DNA of 64,000 bases from the NCBI GenBank assembly GCA_031292755.1, contig JARLGM010000007.1, forward strand, positions 1 through 64,000. The letters run 5' to 3'. Position 1 is the stretch's first letter. Each line of letters opens with the position of its first letter. Made by a program: the position numbers and the translations under genes. This stretch comes from Candidatus Sulfopaludibacter sp. Its GTDB lineage: Bacteria; Acidobacteriota; Terriglobia; Bryobacterales; Bryobacteraceae. The notes below the pieces were generated by a model. It had not been told where the DNA came from. It searched no databases and saw only the letters and a list, made by a program, of their open reading frames with translations. This document shows, one piece after another, positions 8,537-17,124 of this stretch.

Positions 8537-9722
8537 AGTTGCGGGAGGGCAGTTCCCCCATGCGCCGCAGAAAGGGCTGTACCGTTAATCCCTGAACGAA
8601 CACCGAGAATGCCACCACCGCGAACGTGACGGTGATGATCTCCTCGCGTTGCGGTACCGTGGGCGGCAATCCCAGCGCCAGGGCCAAGGCCAGCGCTCCG
8701 CGCAATCCTCCCCAAAACAGCACATGCTGGCGCGCGACCGGCACCTTCTGCGCCGAGTGAGTAAACAGCAGGCAGCACGGGTAGATGGCCACGGCCCGCC
8801 CGAGGGTCACCAGCAGGATGGCGGTGAGCGCCGGCAGCCAGATGGCCAGGAAATTCTGATGCGCTTCGTGCATGCCAATCAGTAGAAAAACCAGCGAATT
8901 GGCCACGAAGGCGGCATACTCCCAGAAGGCTTGCACCGCCACTTTCCCCTGTTCGGAGATGGTGCCGAAGCGCTTGAAGTTGCCCATCACCAGCCCCGCG
9001 GCGATGGTGGCCAAGACTCCCGACATGCCGAAACGCTCGGCCAGGAGGAAGGAGCCGTAGGCGGCCACGGTGGTGAAGGTGATTTCCACCAGGCGATCCT
9101 CGGTTCGGCCGGTCAACAGGAGGGCGCAGAGAGCCATACCGGCACCGCACAGGACGCCGCCGCCGATGGTCCGCGCCAGCAGAGCGGCTACGGCAAGGGC
9201 GGTGGGTTGCTGTCCCGCGGCTATCGCCACGACCACTCCGAAAGCCACCGCGGCGGTGCCGTCATTAAAGAGGCTCTCGGATTCGATCAGCAGCAACATA
9301 CGGCCGCGGACCCTGGCTTCCTTGAACGTGGCGATCACCGAGACCGGGTCTGTGGCGGCAATCAGTACGCCAAACACGACAGCCCCAAGCCACTGCCACC
9401 CGGCGAGGTAACGCATCCCGATAGACGTCACGCACGCCGACAGGACAACACCCAGGGTGGCCAGCACGACAATGAGGAAAAAATCGCGGCGCAGGTCGTC
9501 CCAATGGATGTAGAACGCCGCCTCGAACAGCAGGGGAGGCAGCAACACGCTGAAGATGAGGTCTTTGGTCAGTTCCACGCGCGGGGCGAAGGGCAGGAGC
9601 GCCAGCAGAATTCCCGCCGCCACCAGTCCCACGCTGTAGGGAAGGCGCAGGCGCCGCGTGAGCATGGCGACTACCGCCGCGGTGAGCAGCAGCAAGCCAG
9701 CATTCTGGAGATCCAGGTCCAC
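8526..9722 (-). CDS. CPA1-family Na+/H+ antiporter
   Basis: A 398-residue, almost entirely hydrophobic protein with about 12 membrane segments. Family marks are FEAAFYIHWDDL, the ATDPVSVIATFKE segment with the ion-binding Asp, and SESLFNDGTA, all characteristic of NhaP/CPA1 exchangers, which swap cytoplasmic Na+ (or K+) for protons. The start is GTG at 9722, directly after the TAA of the upstream selenoprotein gene (no intergenic base), so translation is probably coupled. No cytoplasmic TrkA-type regulatory domain is present. The 3' end overlaps the convergent Tat-protein gene by 11 bp. Confidence 0.92.
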   Translation of the reverse strand: MDLDLQNAGLLLLTAAVVAMLTRRLRLPYSVGLVAAGILLALLPFAPRVELTKDLIFSVLLPPLLFEAAFYIHWDDLRRDFFLIVVLATLGVVLSACVTSIGMRYLAGWQWLGAVVFGVLIAATDPVSVIATFKEARVRGRMLLLIESESLFNDGTAAVAFGVVVAIAAGQQPTALAVAALLARTIGGGVLCGAGMALCALLLTGRTEDRLVEITFTTVAAYGSFLLAERFGMSGVLATIAAGLVMGNFKRFGTISEQGKVAVQAFWEYAAFVANSLVFLLIGMHEAHQNFLAIWLPALTAILLVTLGRAVAIYPCCLLFTHSAQKVPVARQHVLFWGGLRGALALALALGLPPTVPQREEIITVTFAVVAFSVFVQGLTVQPFLRRMGELPSRNSST

Positions 9723-10538
9723 TTAGCGAAGCGCCAGCGCCAGATCGGCGCGGTACTTGACCACCGGCGCGAGCAGCACGGTTGCCGCGTCACCCCAGCG
9801 GGCCGCGGGCGGATATAACAGCGCCGTATCCCATATCACGTCTGTCATGCGAAACCCCACTTTCTCCACAGCGGCCAGGGCCGGCAGCTTCCGTGCGCCG
9901 CCGAACCAGGCCGAAAGCCGCCGGTCGCGATCCCAAAAATGCATGACGCGCGGATCCGCCACATCGCCGGTGAGCGCCGGCGATGGCGTTCCCCAATCGG
10001 TTTCGAGCACCGGCTCCCAAATCACGAAGACGCGCAGGTCGCGCCGGCGATTCTCTCGCAACACATCGGCCACTGCGGAGGCCCCCCGCAGGCAGGTGCT
10101 TCAAGTGGGCGAAAGCAGCACTACCAGGCGCGGGGCTCCGGCGGCCGCCTGGAATGCGCGCTGGAATTCGGTGGCATCGAACGGGTGGAGCTCGCCGGAG
10201 GCAGTGAATGCCGGCAGCCTTCCGGCCGCCAGGCTGGACACGTACCGCGGGGCCGCCAGCATACCCACTACCACCAGCGTGGAAAACCAGAGCAGAACGG
10301 TGCGGAGCCGCCGCGTGCGAAAGTCGCAGCGCTGCCGCACGTAGGTCTGGACGAACGCGAACACCAGCGACGCGACGGAAAATGCCAGAAGCCAGGGACG
10401 GAGCCGCTCGGAGAACAGCGACGCGCCGGCCGATCCCGCCGCCATCAGCAGCGTCCCCAGAGGCAGGCAGCAGCTCAGCGCGGCCACCACGCCGGCCAGG
10501 GAAGCCAGCGATGCCACCGTTGCTCCGTTGCGCGCCAT
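9723..10538 (-). CDS. Probable selenoprotein: MerT-like membrane domain joined to a thioredoxin-like domain with a UxxC motif
   Basis: The frame from 10538 to 9723 (271 codons) is interrupted only by TGA at 10101-10103. Read as selenocysteine it gives LSPTUSTC, with Sec146 replacing the first Cys of a thioredoxin CxxC motif; 125 further in-frame sense codons follow, to TAA. Residues 8-98 carry three membrane segments; the first holds a Cys pair (Cys23-Cys24) followed by a second segment and Cys71, resembling MerT mercuric transport proteins. Residues 138-271 look like a thioredoxin fold (LVVLLSPT strand, motif, helix, RVFVIWEP strand). A SECIS-like hairpin lies at 10073-10091. The ATG at 10538 sits 7 nt after an extended -10 box. 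GTG at 10589 is an alternative start. Without Sec insertion only a truncated MerT-like domain would be made. The function is probably redox or metal handling at the membrane. Confidence 0.75.
10073..10091 (-). promoter_or_regulatory. SECIS-like hairpin downstream of the in-frame TGA (MerT/thioredoxin-like gene)
   Basis: On the coding strand the stem CUGCGG (10091-10086) pairs perfectly with CCGCAG (10078-10073), with a 7-nt loop GGGGCCU. The loop starts at the 16th nucleotide after the UGA and its first base is G. Known bacterial SECIS elements have a short stem whose apical loop starts roughly 16-37 nt downstream and has G among its first two bases. This one sits at the short limit of that range. 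Confidence 0.5.
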
Positions 10539-10545
10539 CCCCTGA

Positions 10546-10554
10546 ATCGTACCA
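10546..10554 (-). promoter_or_regulatory. Extended -10 promoter element of the MerT/thioredoxin-like selenoprotein gene
   Basis: TGGTACGAT on the minus strand is an extended -10 box (TGn plus TACGAT). Its end lies 7 nt before the ATG at 10538, placing transcription start at or within a base or two of the start codon. No -35 box was sought with confidence. Confidence 0.45.
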
Positions 10555-10671
10555 GACCTAACCACGCGGCTCCGGTACGCTTTTCGCACCTTGGCACGCA
10601 GCCGGCGAGCCGGCGGGCGATCCGGAGTTGCCGATCGTGCCGCAGCCGGCGCGGTGCTGCCGGCGACACGC

Positions 10672-10677
10672 TATATT
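10672..10677 (+). promoter_or_regulatory. -10 box of the gene at 10686
   Basis: TATATT ends 8 nt before the GTG start at 10686, so the transcript is probably leaderless. No Shine-Dalgarno sequence is seen before this GTG. The 10539-10685 gap is GC-rich, holds the two divergent promoters and no gene. Confidence 0.4.
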
Positions 10678-10685
10678 CGTAGTGA

Positions 10686-11243
10686 GTGCGATACTTTCTG
10701 ACGGGCAGGCTGCCCGATGTCAGTTCGATTTTGCTGGTGGAAAGCGGATCTCGCGTACTGGTGGAAAAAGTTTTACCGGGGCTGCGCCAGACTTGGGGCG
10801 GCGAGATTCCCATCGATCTGGTTTCGTGCTTCGCCAGCCTCCCACAAGGCTTCGAGGCCGCTACCACGCGGGTGTACCGGGTGGGCGACTATCGCGGCCG
10901 CGAAGGACGCCGCAAGCTGTATCGCGAATTGAACGCGCGGCGTTACTCCTTGATGGGGATTGTGTGCTCCGAAGAGCCCATCATGCTGAAGTGGAAATGG
11001 GCGCTAACCGCGCGCGTGCCGGCCAAGGTTTTCGTGATCAATGAAAACGGCGACTACTTCTGGCTCGACCGGTTGCATCTGAAGCCGATTCGGCAATTTG
11101 TGCTATTTCGTGCAGGTTTGGCAGGGGCCGGCGCGGTCCGCACGCTGGCTCGGGTGATTTCGTTTCCGTTCACGTTACTGTTTCTGCTACTCTATGCAAC
11201 GACCGTGCATACCCGCCGGGCGCTGCGCAAAGCGATCTCATGA
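10686..11243 (+). CDS. Unrecognised protein with a C-terminal membrane anchor
   Basis: A 185-residue protein starting at GTG 10686 (VRYFLTGRLPDVSSILLVES). The soluble N-terminal part alternates strands and helices (SILLVESGSRVLVEKVLPGL; IPIDLVSCFASLP; YSLMGIVCSEEP; KVFVINENGDYFWLD), as in a Rossmann-like fold, and the C-terminus has one hydrophobic segment (VISFPFTLLFLLLYATTV) followed by basic residues, so it is probably anchored with a cytoplasmic tail. I know of no functional assignment. The stop overlaps the ATG of the quinone oxidoreductase by 4 bp (ATGA), so it leads a translationally coupled unit. Confidence 0.8.
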   Translation: MRYFLTGRLPDVSSILLVESGSRVLVEKVLPGLRQTWGGEIPIDLVSCFASLPQGFEAATTRVYRVGDYRGREGRRKLYRELNARRYSLMGIVCSEEPIMLKWKWALTARVPAKVFVINENGDYFWLDRLHLKPIRQFVLFRAGLAGAGAVRTLARVISFPFTLLFLLLYATTVHTRRALRKAIS

Positions 11244-12211
11244 AAATCATTCACGTTCCAGAACCGGGCGGCCCCGAGAAAATGCAACTGGCGGACGCGC
11301 CGGTCCCTCAACAGGGTCCCAAACAGGCACTGGTGCGGCTGCATGCCAGCGGCGTAAATTTCATCGATGTGTATTTTCGGATTGCCCTGTACAAGGCCGA
11401 TCTGCCAATCACCCTGGGCAGTGAAGGCGCGGGCGTGGTGGAGGCCGTTGGCGCGGAAGTCACCGAGGTGGCGCCGGGCGATCGCGTGGCTTACGCCATG
11501 TCTCGCGGTTCCTACGCGCAGTACGCGGTGGTGCCCGCGGCATTGCTGGTGAAGATTCCGGACCATCTGGATTTCCCCTTGGCGGCGGCGGCCATGCTGC
11601 AAGGCATGACGGCGCACTACCTGACACATTCCACTTACGCCCTGAAGAAGGGCGACACCTGCCTGGTGCACGCCGCGGCCGGCGGCGCCGGCGGGTTGAT
11701 TGTGCAGATGGCGAAGATGCTGGGTGCGCGCGTGTTCGGCACCGTCTCGACGGAGCAGAAGGCGCAGATTGCGCGCGGTCACGGAGCCGACGAAACGATT
11801 CTGTACACGCAGCAGGATTTCGAAGCGGAAGTAAAACGGCTCACCGGCGGCCGCGGTGTGGACGTGGTGTACGATTCGGTGGGCAAGACCACCTTCGAAA
11901 AGAGCCTGAACTCGCTGCGCCCGCGCGGCCTGATGGCGTTGTTCGGGCAATCCAGCGGCGCGGTGCCGCCGTTCGACCCGAACACTCTGAACGGCAAAGG
12001 ATCGCTGTTCCTCACGCGGCCCAGCCTGGGGCACTATGTCGCCACGCGGGAGGAATTGCTGTGGCGCGCCGGCGACGTGCTGAGCTGGATGGATTCCGGC
12101 CGGCTCAAAGTGCGCATCGACCGCACGTACCCGCTGGCGGACGCAGCCGATGCGCATCGCGACCTGGAGGCGCGTAGAACCACCGGCAAGCTGGTTCTCA
12201 CTATTCCGTAG
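11240..12211 (+). CDS. Zinc-independent quinone oxidoreductase (MDR family, Qor-like)
   Basis: A 323-residue protein, the usual length for NADPH:quinone reductases of the medium-chain dehydrogenase superfamily. The N-terminal GroES-like domain has SGVNFIDVYFRIALY and GSEGAGVVEAVGAEV; the Rossmann domain has the nucleotide-binding HAAAGGAGGLIVQMAKMLGA (about residues 144-163) and DVVYDSVGKTTFEKSL. The zinc ligands of alcohol dehydrogenases are missing, as is normal for Qor. The enzyme would reduce quinones with NADPH in the cytoplasm. It overlaps the upstream gene by 4 bp and is followed after 5 bp by the histidine kinase. Confidence 0.92.
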   Translation: MKIIHVPEPGGPEKMQLADAPVPQQGPKQALVRLHASGVNFIDVYFRIALYKADLPITLGSEGAGVVEAVGAEVTEVAPGDRVAYAMSRGSYAQYAVVPAALLVKIPDHLDFPLAAAAMLQGMTAHYLTHSTYALKKGDTCLVHAAAGGAGGLIVQMAKMLGARVFGTVSTEQKAQIARGHGADETILYTQQDFEAEVKRLTGGRGVDVVYDSVGKTTFEKSLNSLRPRGLMALFGQSSGAVPPFDPNTLNGKGSLFLTRPSLGHYVATREELLWRAGDVLSWMDSGRLKVRIDRTYPLADAADAHRDLEARRTTGKLVLTIP

Positions 12212-12216
12212 CCGTC

Positions 12217-14049
12217 ATGACTCTACAGGCCAGACTCACGCTGTACTATGTGCTGCTGGCTGTGCTCATGGTGACCACCATCAGCGCGATCAACCTGGGC
12301 AACGAGATCGAGGCGAAGTTCGAAGATACGTTGAAGCTGGCGCAGCGATTCCAGCAATTCGCCGCCGATGTGGTCACCCAGGCGCTGAACAGCGACCGCC
12401 AGCTCACCATTCGCGAAGCCCTGCGCAAACCGGCGCTGGTGGATCAATTCAAGAAGATGATGAGCGATTCGAGAATCGATGAGCTGGCCGTGGTGGATCC
12501 AAGCAATAACGAGATTCTGCTCGACAGCATCGAAGGACTGCTGGGCACCAAGTTGGCGGACCACGCGGATTTCGAACCGCTGGTTCGACGAGCGAGCTGG
12601 TATCAGAAATTCCGGGCGCTGCGCAGCGTGACCGATCGCTATCAACTGGAGCCGATCGTGCTCGACGTGCCTCCCTCCTTGAGATTATCGGTGCGCGCCA
12701 TCATCCGGCCTAACCTGATTGAGGACGATATTCTGCCTTCGTTGAAGGAGAACGTCAACGTCGCGCTGACGGCTTTGATCTGCGCGGTTGTCGCCACCTT
12801 TCTTTTTTCTAAAGTGGCGTTCCGGCCGCTGGGAGTGCTGCGGCACCAACTCGATATGGTCACGGCAGGACAGTTCGAGCCGGCCCGGATTGAGGACGGC
12901 AAGAGCGGCAGCGATGAATTCAGCCTGATGGCGTCGAAGGTGAACCTGCTGGGCCAGCGGCTGCGCGGAGCGCAGTTCGAGGTCTCCGATCTCCGCGGCA
13001 ATATCGATCGCCTGTTGCAGGACCTGGAAGATGCCGTCTTCATCTTCAACCGCGAGCGCCGGCTGGTATTTGCGTCCGGTTCGGTAGAAAAATTCCTGGC
13101 CAAGGAGCGGGTGGATCTTGCGGGCGCAAACATGGATGATATTTTTCCGCCTTCGACCACGCTGGGCCTGTTGATTTCGCAGGCGGCGGAGATGGGTCGG
13201 ACGGTGCGCCACCGCCGTGTGCCCACCGCTTTTCCCACGCAGGAGCCGGGGGCCATCTCGGTGGTGCTGCTGAGCGTGGACCTGCTGGAAACGCTTCCCG
13301 GCGCCACGCACGCCGGATCGGGTATTCTGGTGCGGCTACGCGATCCGGAAGCGCAGCGCAAACTGGGGAGGGAGTTGCAGACGGCGGATCGGCTGGCCGC
13401 CATCAGCCGTGTTTCCGGCGGCGTGGCCCACGAGGTAAAGAATCCGCTCAATGCCATCCTGCTGCACGTGGAAGTGGCGCGCGCCAAGCTGGCCCAAGGC
13501 GATACCGATGTGGTGCCGCAAATGGAAATCATTTCGCGCGAAATTCTGCGGCTGGACCGGGTGGTGAAGACGTTCCTGGATTTCACCCGTCCGGTGGAAC
13601 TGAACATCTCGCAGGTTCCGCTTCAGGAATTGGTCAGCGAGATGGTGGAACTGGCCCGCCCGCAGGCTGACGCAGCCGGGATCCGCATTAGCGTTCAACA
13701 GGAAGCGGAAGGCGCGGAGGTACGCATCGACCGCGACCTGGTGAAGCAGGCCCTGCTAAACATCGTGGTCAATGCAATGCAGGCCATGCCCGAGGGAGGC
13801 GAATTACGATTTGAGTCTAGTGTGACCGAAGACATCGCGGAAATTCGTGTGTCCGATACCGGTCCGGGCATTCCACCGGAGTTGCGTGAGAAGATTTTCC
13901 GGCTATACTACACGACAAAGAAGGATGGATCGGGTATCGGACTGGCGATGACATTCCGGATCGTTCAACTGCACGATGGTACAATCGATTTCACTAGCGA
14001 GCCGGGGAAAGGAACCACCTTTCTGGTCCGCCTGCCGATCGCAATTTAA
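12217..14049 (+). CDS. Membrane-bound sensor histidine kinase (NtrB/AtoS-like)
   Basis: A 610-residue kinase. Membrane segments at about residues 7-28 and 184-204 enclose a periplasmic sensor of about 155 residues; a HAMP-like linker, a PAS-like domain (LLQDLEDAVFIFNRERRLVFA) and the kinase core follow. The phospho-accepting His is in the H box VSGGVAHEVKNPLNAILLHV; the N box (NIVVNAMQAMPEGG), G1 (DTGPGIP) and G2 (GSGIGLAM) are complete. The H-E-V-K-N-P-L form is typical of kinases paired with NtrC-type regulators. No response regulator is adjacent, so its partner is elsewhere. It probably belongs to the same transcript as the flanking genes (5 bp and 9 bp gaps). Confidence 0.92.
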   Translation: MTLQARLTLYYVLLAVLMVTTISAINLGNEIEAKFEDTLKLAQRFQQFAADVVTQALNSDRQLTIREALRKPALVDQFKKMMSDSRIDELAVVDPSNNEILLDSIEGLLGTKLADHADFEPLVRRASWYQKFRALRSVTDRYQLEPIVLDVPPSLRLSVRAIIRPNLIEDDILPSLKENVNVALTALICAVVATFLFSKVAFRPLGVLRHQLDMVTAGQFEPARIEDGKSGSDEFSLMASKVNLLGQRLRGAQFEVSDLRGNIDRLLQDLEDAVFIFNRERRLVFASGSVEKFLAKERVDLAGANMDDIFPPSTTLGLLISQAAEMGRTVRHRRVPTAFPTQEPGAISVVLLSVDLLETLPGATHAGSGILVRLRDPEAQRKLGRELQTADRLAAISRVSGGVAHEVKNPLNAILLHVEVARAKLAQGDTDVVPQMEIISREILRLDRVVKTFLDFTRPVELNISQVPLQELVSEMVELARPQADAAGIRISVQQEAEGAEVRIDRDLVKQALLNIVVNAMQAMPEGGELRFESSVTEDIAEIRVSDTGPGIPPELREKIFRLYYTTKKDGSGIGLAMTFRIVQLHDGTIDFTSEPGKGTTFLVRLPIAI

Positions 14050-14058
14050 GGCGCCAGC

Positions 14059-14685
14059 ATGAAGACCGCGCACGCCATTCTCACCGTCGCCACGGCTGTT
14101 TTCCTGTCCGGTTGCCCGATTCAGCGTACGCCGAAGGTGGCTACGCCGCCCGCGCCGCAACAGGCTCCGGCTCCGGCCGCTCCCGCGCCTGCCGCGGCTA
14201 CGCAGCCGCTCTCGATGCCACAGACGGAAGTGAAACTCGCGCCGGAACAGCCGATCGATCCGGAAGCTTTGGCTAAGGACACGACGGCCGCGTCCCCGCA
14301 GGAGGCCCCGCCTCCCACGCGGCCCACTCGCCCCCGGCCGAGGCCTGCGCCTCCGGCGGTTACGGTCACAGAAACACCTGCCGCGCCGGCAACTCCTCCG
14401 GTTGCCGCGTCGCCTGAAACGGATCGCGGCACGGTGGTGGAAGTGTTGCCGGAGGCGGAGAAAATCCGGCTGAAAAACAGTGCCGACGTACACAAGCGGG
14501 AGGTTCGTGCGTGGCTGAACGGCAGTCACGGGCGGCGGTTAGACCCGAACAATCCCACGGTAGTGCGCATCCGGTCTCTTCTGACAGCCTCCGACGAAGC
14601 CGAAGGCAAGGGCGACCTGCGCGAAGCTTCGGACCTGGCGGACCGGGCAGTGACTTTCTTGCGGGAGCTACAGAGTGGCCGATAA
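14059..14685 (+). CDS. Pro/Ala-rich lipoprotein
   Basis: A 208-residue protein with a lipoprotein signal (AVFLSGC, lipidated Cys at about residue 20), a Pro/Ala-rich low-complexity stretch (about residues 25-130, likely spanning the periplasm) and a folded C-terminal helix-rich end (residues 135-208: LPEAEKIRLKNSADVHKRE; SLLTASDEAEGKGDLREASD). The end resembles acidobacterial lipoproteins with a single TPR-like helix pair. The function is unknown. It overlaps the following pepP-like gene by 11 bp. Confidence 0.85.
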   Translation: MKTAHAILTVATAVFLSGCPIQRTPKVATPPAPQQAPAPAAPAPAAATQPLSMPQTEVKLAPEQPIDPEALAKDTTAASPQEAPPPTRPTRPRPRPAPPAVTVTETPAAPATPPVAASPETDRGTVVEVLPEAEKIRLKNSADVHKREVRAWLNGSHGRRLDPNNPTVVRIRSLLTASDEAEGKGDLREASDLADRAVTFLRELQSGR

Positions 14686-15757
14686 CGAATTCGAGCGCAG
14701 GCGCCAGACGGTGGCCGCGCAGCTTGCCGAGCGCAAATTGGATGGGTTCCTGGTTTCCTTCAGTCCCAACCTGCGGTACCTGACGGGATTCACCGGGAGC
14801 AACGGCAATTTGCTACTGCTGCCGGGGGAAGCCATCCTGTTCACCGATCCGCGTTACCAGATCCAGGCGGCGCAGGAGGTGACTTGCAGTGTACACATCT
14901 CCAAAGGGCCGCTGGTGCCGGACATAATGGCCGCTGTTGCCAAACGGAGACTGAGGCGCATCGGCTACGAGCCGGCGCGAATGACTTGCGACACACTCGA
15001 TTCGCTCCAGGGGCGGCTGCCGATGAAGAGCACGCTGGCGCCGGTGAACGGGTGGGTGGAGGGACTTCGCATGGTGAAGTCCGCGGACGAGATCGGGCTC
15101 ATCCGCCGGAGTGTCGAAACCAATTCCCGCGCGTTCGAATCGGCGGTGACGAAAGTGCGGCCGGGCATGAAGGAGCAGGATCTGGCGGCGGAACTGGAGT
15201 ACCGGATGCGCCGTTTGGGGGCGGAGAAACCCTCGTTCGAGACCATCGTGGCGGGCGGCGCGCGTTCCGCGTTGCCGCATGCGCAACCCACCGCCGCGCG
15301 GCTGGCGACAGGTCAGCTTGTTGTGGTGGACATGGGCGCCTTGCAGGATGGTTATTGCAGCGATATGACGCGCATGCTCTTTCTGGGCACGCCCACGGCG
15401 AAGGTCAAGCGCGCGTATCGCGCCGTGCTGGAAGCGCAACTGGCGGGAGTGGACGCCGTGCGTCCCGGCGTATCGACTGCGCGCGTGGACGCCGCCGCGC
15501 GAAACGTGCTGAAGGCTTATGGACTGGCCGAGGCTTTCGTGCACTCCACGGGTCACGGCCTGGGGCTGGAAATTCACGAACCTCCGCGCATCGGCAAGAA
15601 GGATAAGACCAAGCTGGCGCCGGGCATGGCCATCACCATCGAGCCGGGAGTTTACATCGAAGGCTTCGGCGGCATCCGCATCGAAGATACCGTGGTAGTC
15701 ACAGAAACGGGATGCGAGATATTGACCCCGACGCCGAAAACACTGCGGATCATCTGA
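14675..15757 (+). CDS. Xaa-Pro aminopeptidase / M24 peptidase
   Basis: A 360-residue cytoplasmic M24 peptidase starting at GTG 14675. It has the creatinase-like N-terminal domain (DGFLVSFSPNLRYLTGFTGS) and the complete metal site: Asp pair in VVDMGALQDGYCSDMTRM, His in HSTGHGLGLEIHE, Glu in TIEPGVYIEGFGG and Glu in GIRIEDTVV. It has no signal peptide, in contrast to the M24 gene at 881. It should cleave N-terminal residues from peptides with proline second. It is coupled to the lipoprotein gene by an 11-bp overlap. Confidence 0.93.
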   Translation: MADNEFERRRQTVAAQLAERKLDGFLVSFSPNLRYLTGFTGSNGNLLLLPGEAILFTDPRYQIQAAQEVTCSVHISKGPLVPDIMAAVAKRRLRRIGYEPARMTCDTLDSLQGRLPMKSTLAPVNGWVEGLRMVKSADEIGLIRRSVETNSRAFESAVTKVRPGMKEQDLAAELEYRMRRLGAEKPSFETIVAGGARSALPHAQPTAARLATGQLVVVDMGALQDGYCSDMTRMLFLGTPTAKVKRAYRAVLEAQLAGVDAVRPGVSTARVDAAARNVLKAYGLAEAFVHSTGHGLGLEIHEPPRIGKKDKTKLAPGMAITIEPGVYIEGFGGIRIEDTVVVTETGCEILTPTPKTLRII

Positions 15758-15774
15758 AAGCGCCGCGGCCCACT

Positions 15775-17124
15775 ATGGAGAACAAGCTGCTGGAATCTGT
15801 CGCTCTGCGCGCGGGGCGATACCTGGAGGATCTGAAGGAACGGCGCGTGAACCCCGCACCGGAGGCGGTGCGGGCGCTGGATGCGTTTCGGGAACCGATG
15901 CCGGACTGCGCGTGCGCGCCCGAGCAGGTGGTCGCGATGCTGGATGACATGGGCTCGCCGGCGACGGTGGCGATGGCCGGCCCGCGTTTCTTCGGATTTG
16001 TGATCGGCGGCGCGATGCCCGCCGCACTGGCCGCCAACTGGCTGGCCGCGGCGTGGGATCAGAATGCCGGGCTGTTCGTCTCCAGCCCCATCGCGGCGGT
16101 TCTGGAAGAGGTTTCGCTCGGTTGGCTGCTGGACGTGCTGGCGCTGCCCGCCGGATGTGGCGGCGCGTTTGTGACCGGCGCCACGGTCGCCAATTTCACG
16201 GCCTTGGCCGCGGCGCGTCACGCGGTGCTCCAACGCGCGGGCTGGGATGTGGAAGCGCAGGGCTTATTCGGCGCTCCGGCGGTGGCGGTGGTGGTGAGCG
16301 AAGAAGCGCACCCTTCGCTGTTCAAATCGCTGGGCATGCTGGGTATGGGGCGCGAGCGTGTGGTCCGCGTGCCGGTGGACGGCCAGGGACGCATGCGGCT
16401 GGACTGCTTTCCGGAAGTGAGCGGCCCCGCCATTGTGTGCCTGCAAGCCGGGAACGTCAATACGGGATCGTTCGACGCGGCGGGCGAGATCTGCCGTCGC
16501 GCTCACGCCGCGGGCGCCTGGGTGCATGTGGACGGCGCATTCGGATTGTGGGCCGCCGCCAGCCCTCGTTATGCGCACCTGGCGGAAGGCGCGGGCGATG
16601 CCGATTCCTGGGCCACAGACGCGCACAAGTGGCTGAACGTTCCTTACGACAGCGGCCTCGCGTTCGTCCGGGACCCAGAGAATCTGCGTGCCGCCATGGG
16701 CCTGACAGCGGCCTATCTGCCGCAAGGCGAGCATCGCGAACCATCGCAATTCGTGCCCGAGCTTTCGCGGCGCGCGCGCGGCATCGAAGTCTGGGCGGCG
16801 CTCAAGGGCCTGGGGCGGAGCGGGCTGGCGGAACTGATCGAGCGCTGCTGCCGCTGTGCCGCCCGGTTCGCGGAGGGGCTGAAGGCGGCCGGGTTCGAGG
16901 TGCTGAACGAGGTCGTTTTGAACCAGGTGCTGGTGCGATTCGGGCCGCCAGAGGAGACCCGGCGGGCGATCGCCGCGCTACAGGTGGACGGCACCTGCTG
17001 GTGCGGCGGAACGGTCTGGCAGGGTCACACCGCGATGCGGATCAGCGTATCGAACTGGGCGACCACGGAGGCGGATGTGGACCGCAGCCTGGAGGCGATG
17101 GTGCGGATGGCTACTTCACGGTAG
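15775..17124 (+). CDS. Pyridoxal-phosphate-dependent decarboxylase family protein
   Basis: A 449-residue fold-type I PLP enzyme of the group II decarboxylase family (aromatic amino acid/glutamate decarboxylase-like). The PLP lysine is in SWATDAHKWLNVPYDSG, the cofactor Asp/His environment in AGAWVHVDGAFGLWAA, and FGFVIGGAMPAALAANWLAA is the family N-terminal segment. The ATG at 15775 begins 17 bp after the pepP-like stop; an ATG at 15712 would overlap it and add residues not expected in the family. The amino acid substrate cannot be deduced. The 3' end overlaps the convergent DUF2911 gene by 14 bp. Confidence 0.9.
   Translation: MENKLLESVALRAGRYLEDLKERRVNPAPEAVRALDAFREPMPDCACAPEQVVAMLDDMGSPATVAMAGPRFFGFVIGGAMPAALAANWLAAAWDQNAGLFVSSPIAAVLEEVSLGWLLDVLALPAGCGGAFVTGATVANFTALAAARHAVLQRAGWDVEAQGLFGAPAVAVVVSEEAHPSLFKSLGMLGMGRERVVRVPVDGQGRMRLDCFPEVSGPAIVCLQAGNVNTGSFDAAGEICRRAHAAGAWVHVDGAFGLWAAASPRYAHLAEGAGDADSWATDAHKWLNVPYDSGLAFVRDPENLRAAMGLTAAYLPQGEHREPSQFVPELSRRARGIEVWAALKGLGRSGLAELIERCCRCAARFAEGLKAAGFEVLNEVVLNQVLVRFGPPEETRRAIAALQVDGTCWCGGTVWQGHTAMRISVSNWATTEADVDRSLEAMVRMATSR

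Noticed and set aside
8931-9818. 295-codon plus-strand frame across the antiporter gene
   Set aside because: Low-complexity Gly/Gln/Arg/His sequence, antisense to a clear CPA1 antiporter.
9723-10073. Separate 116-codon gene downstream of the TGA
   Set aside because: It begins inside a thioredoxin-like helix, without its own ribosome site, and is in frame with the MerT-like part; treating it as a separate gene removes the redox motif.
14121-14495. 124-codon Gly/Ala-rich minus-strand frame opposite the lipoprotein
   Set aside because: It mirrors the Pro/Ala-rich codons of the lipoprotein and has no independent support.
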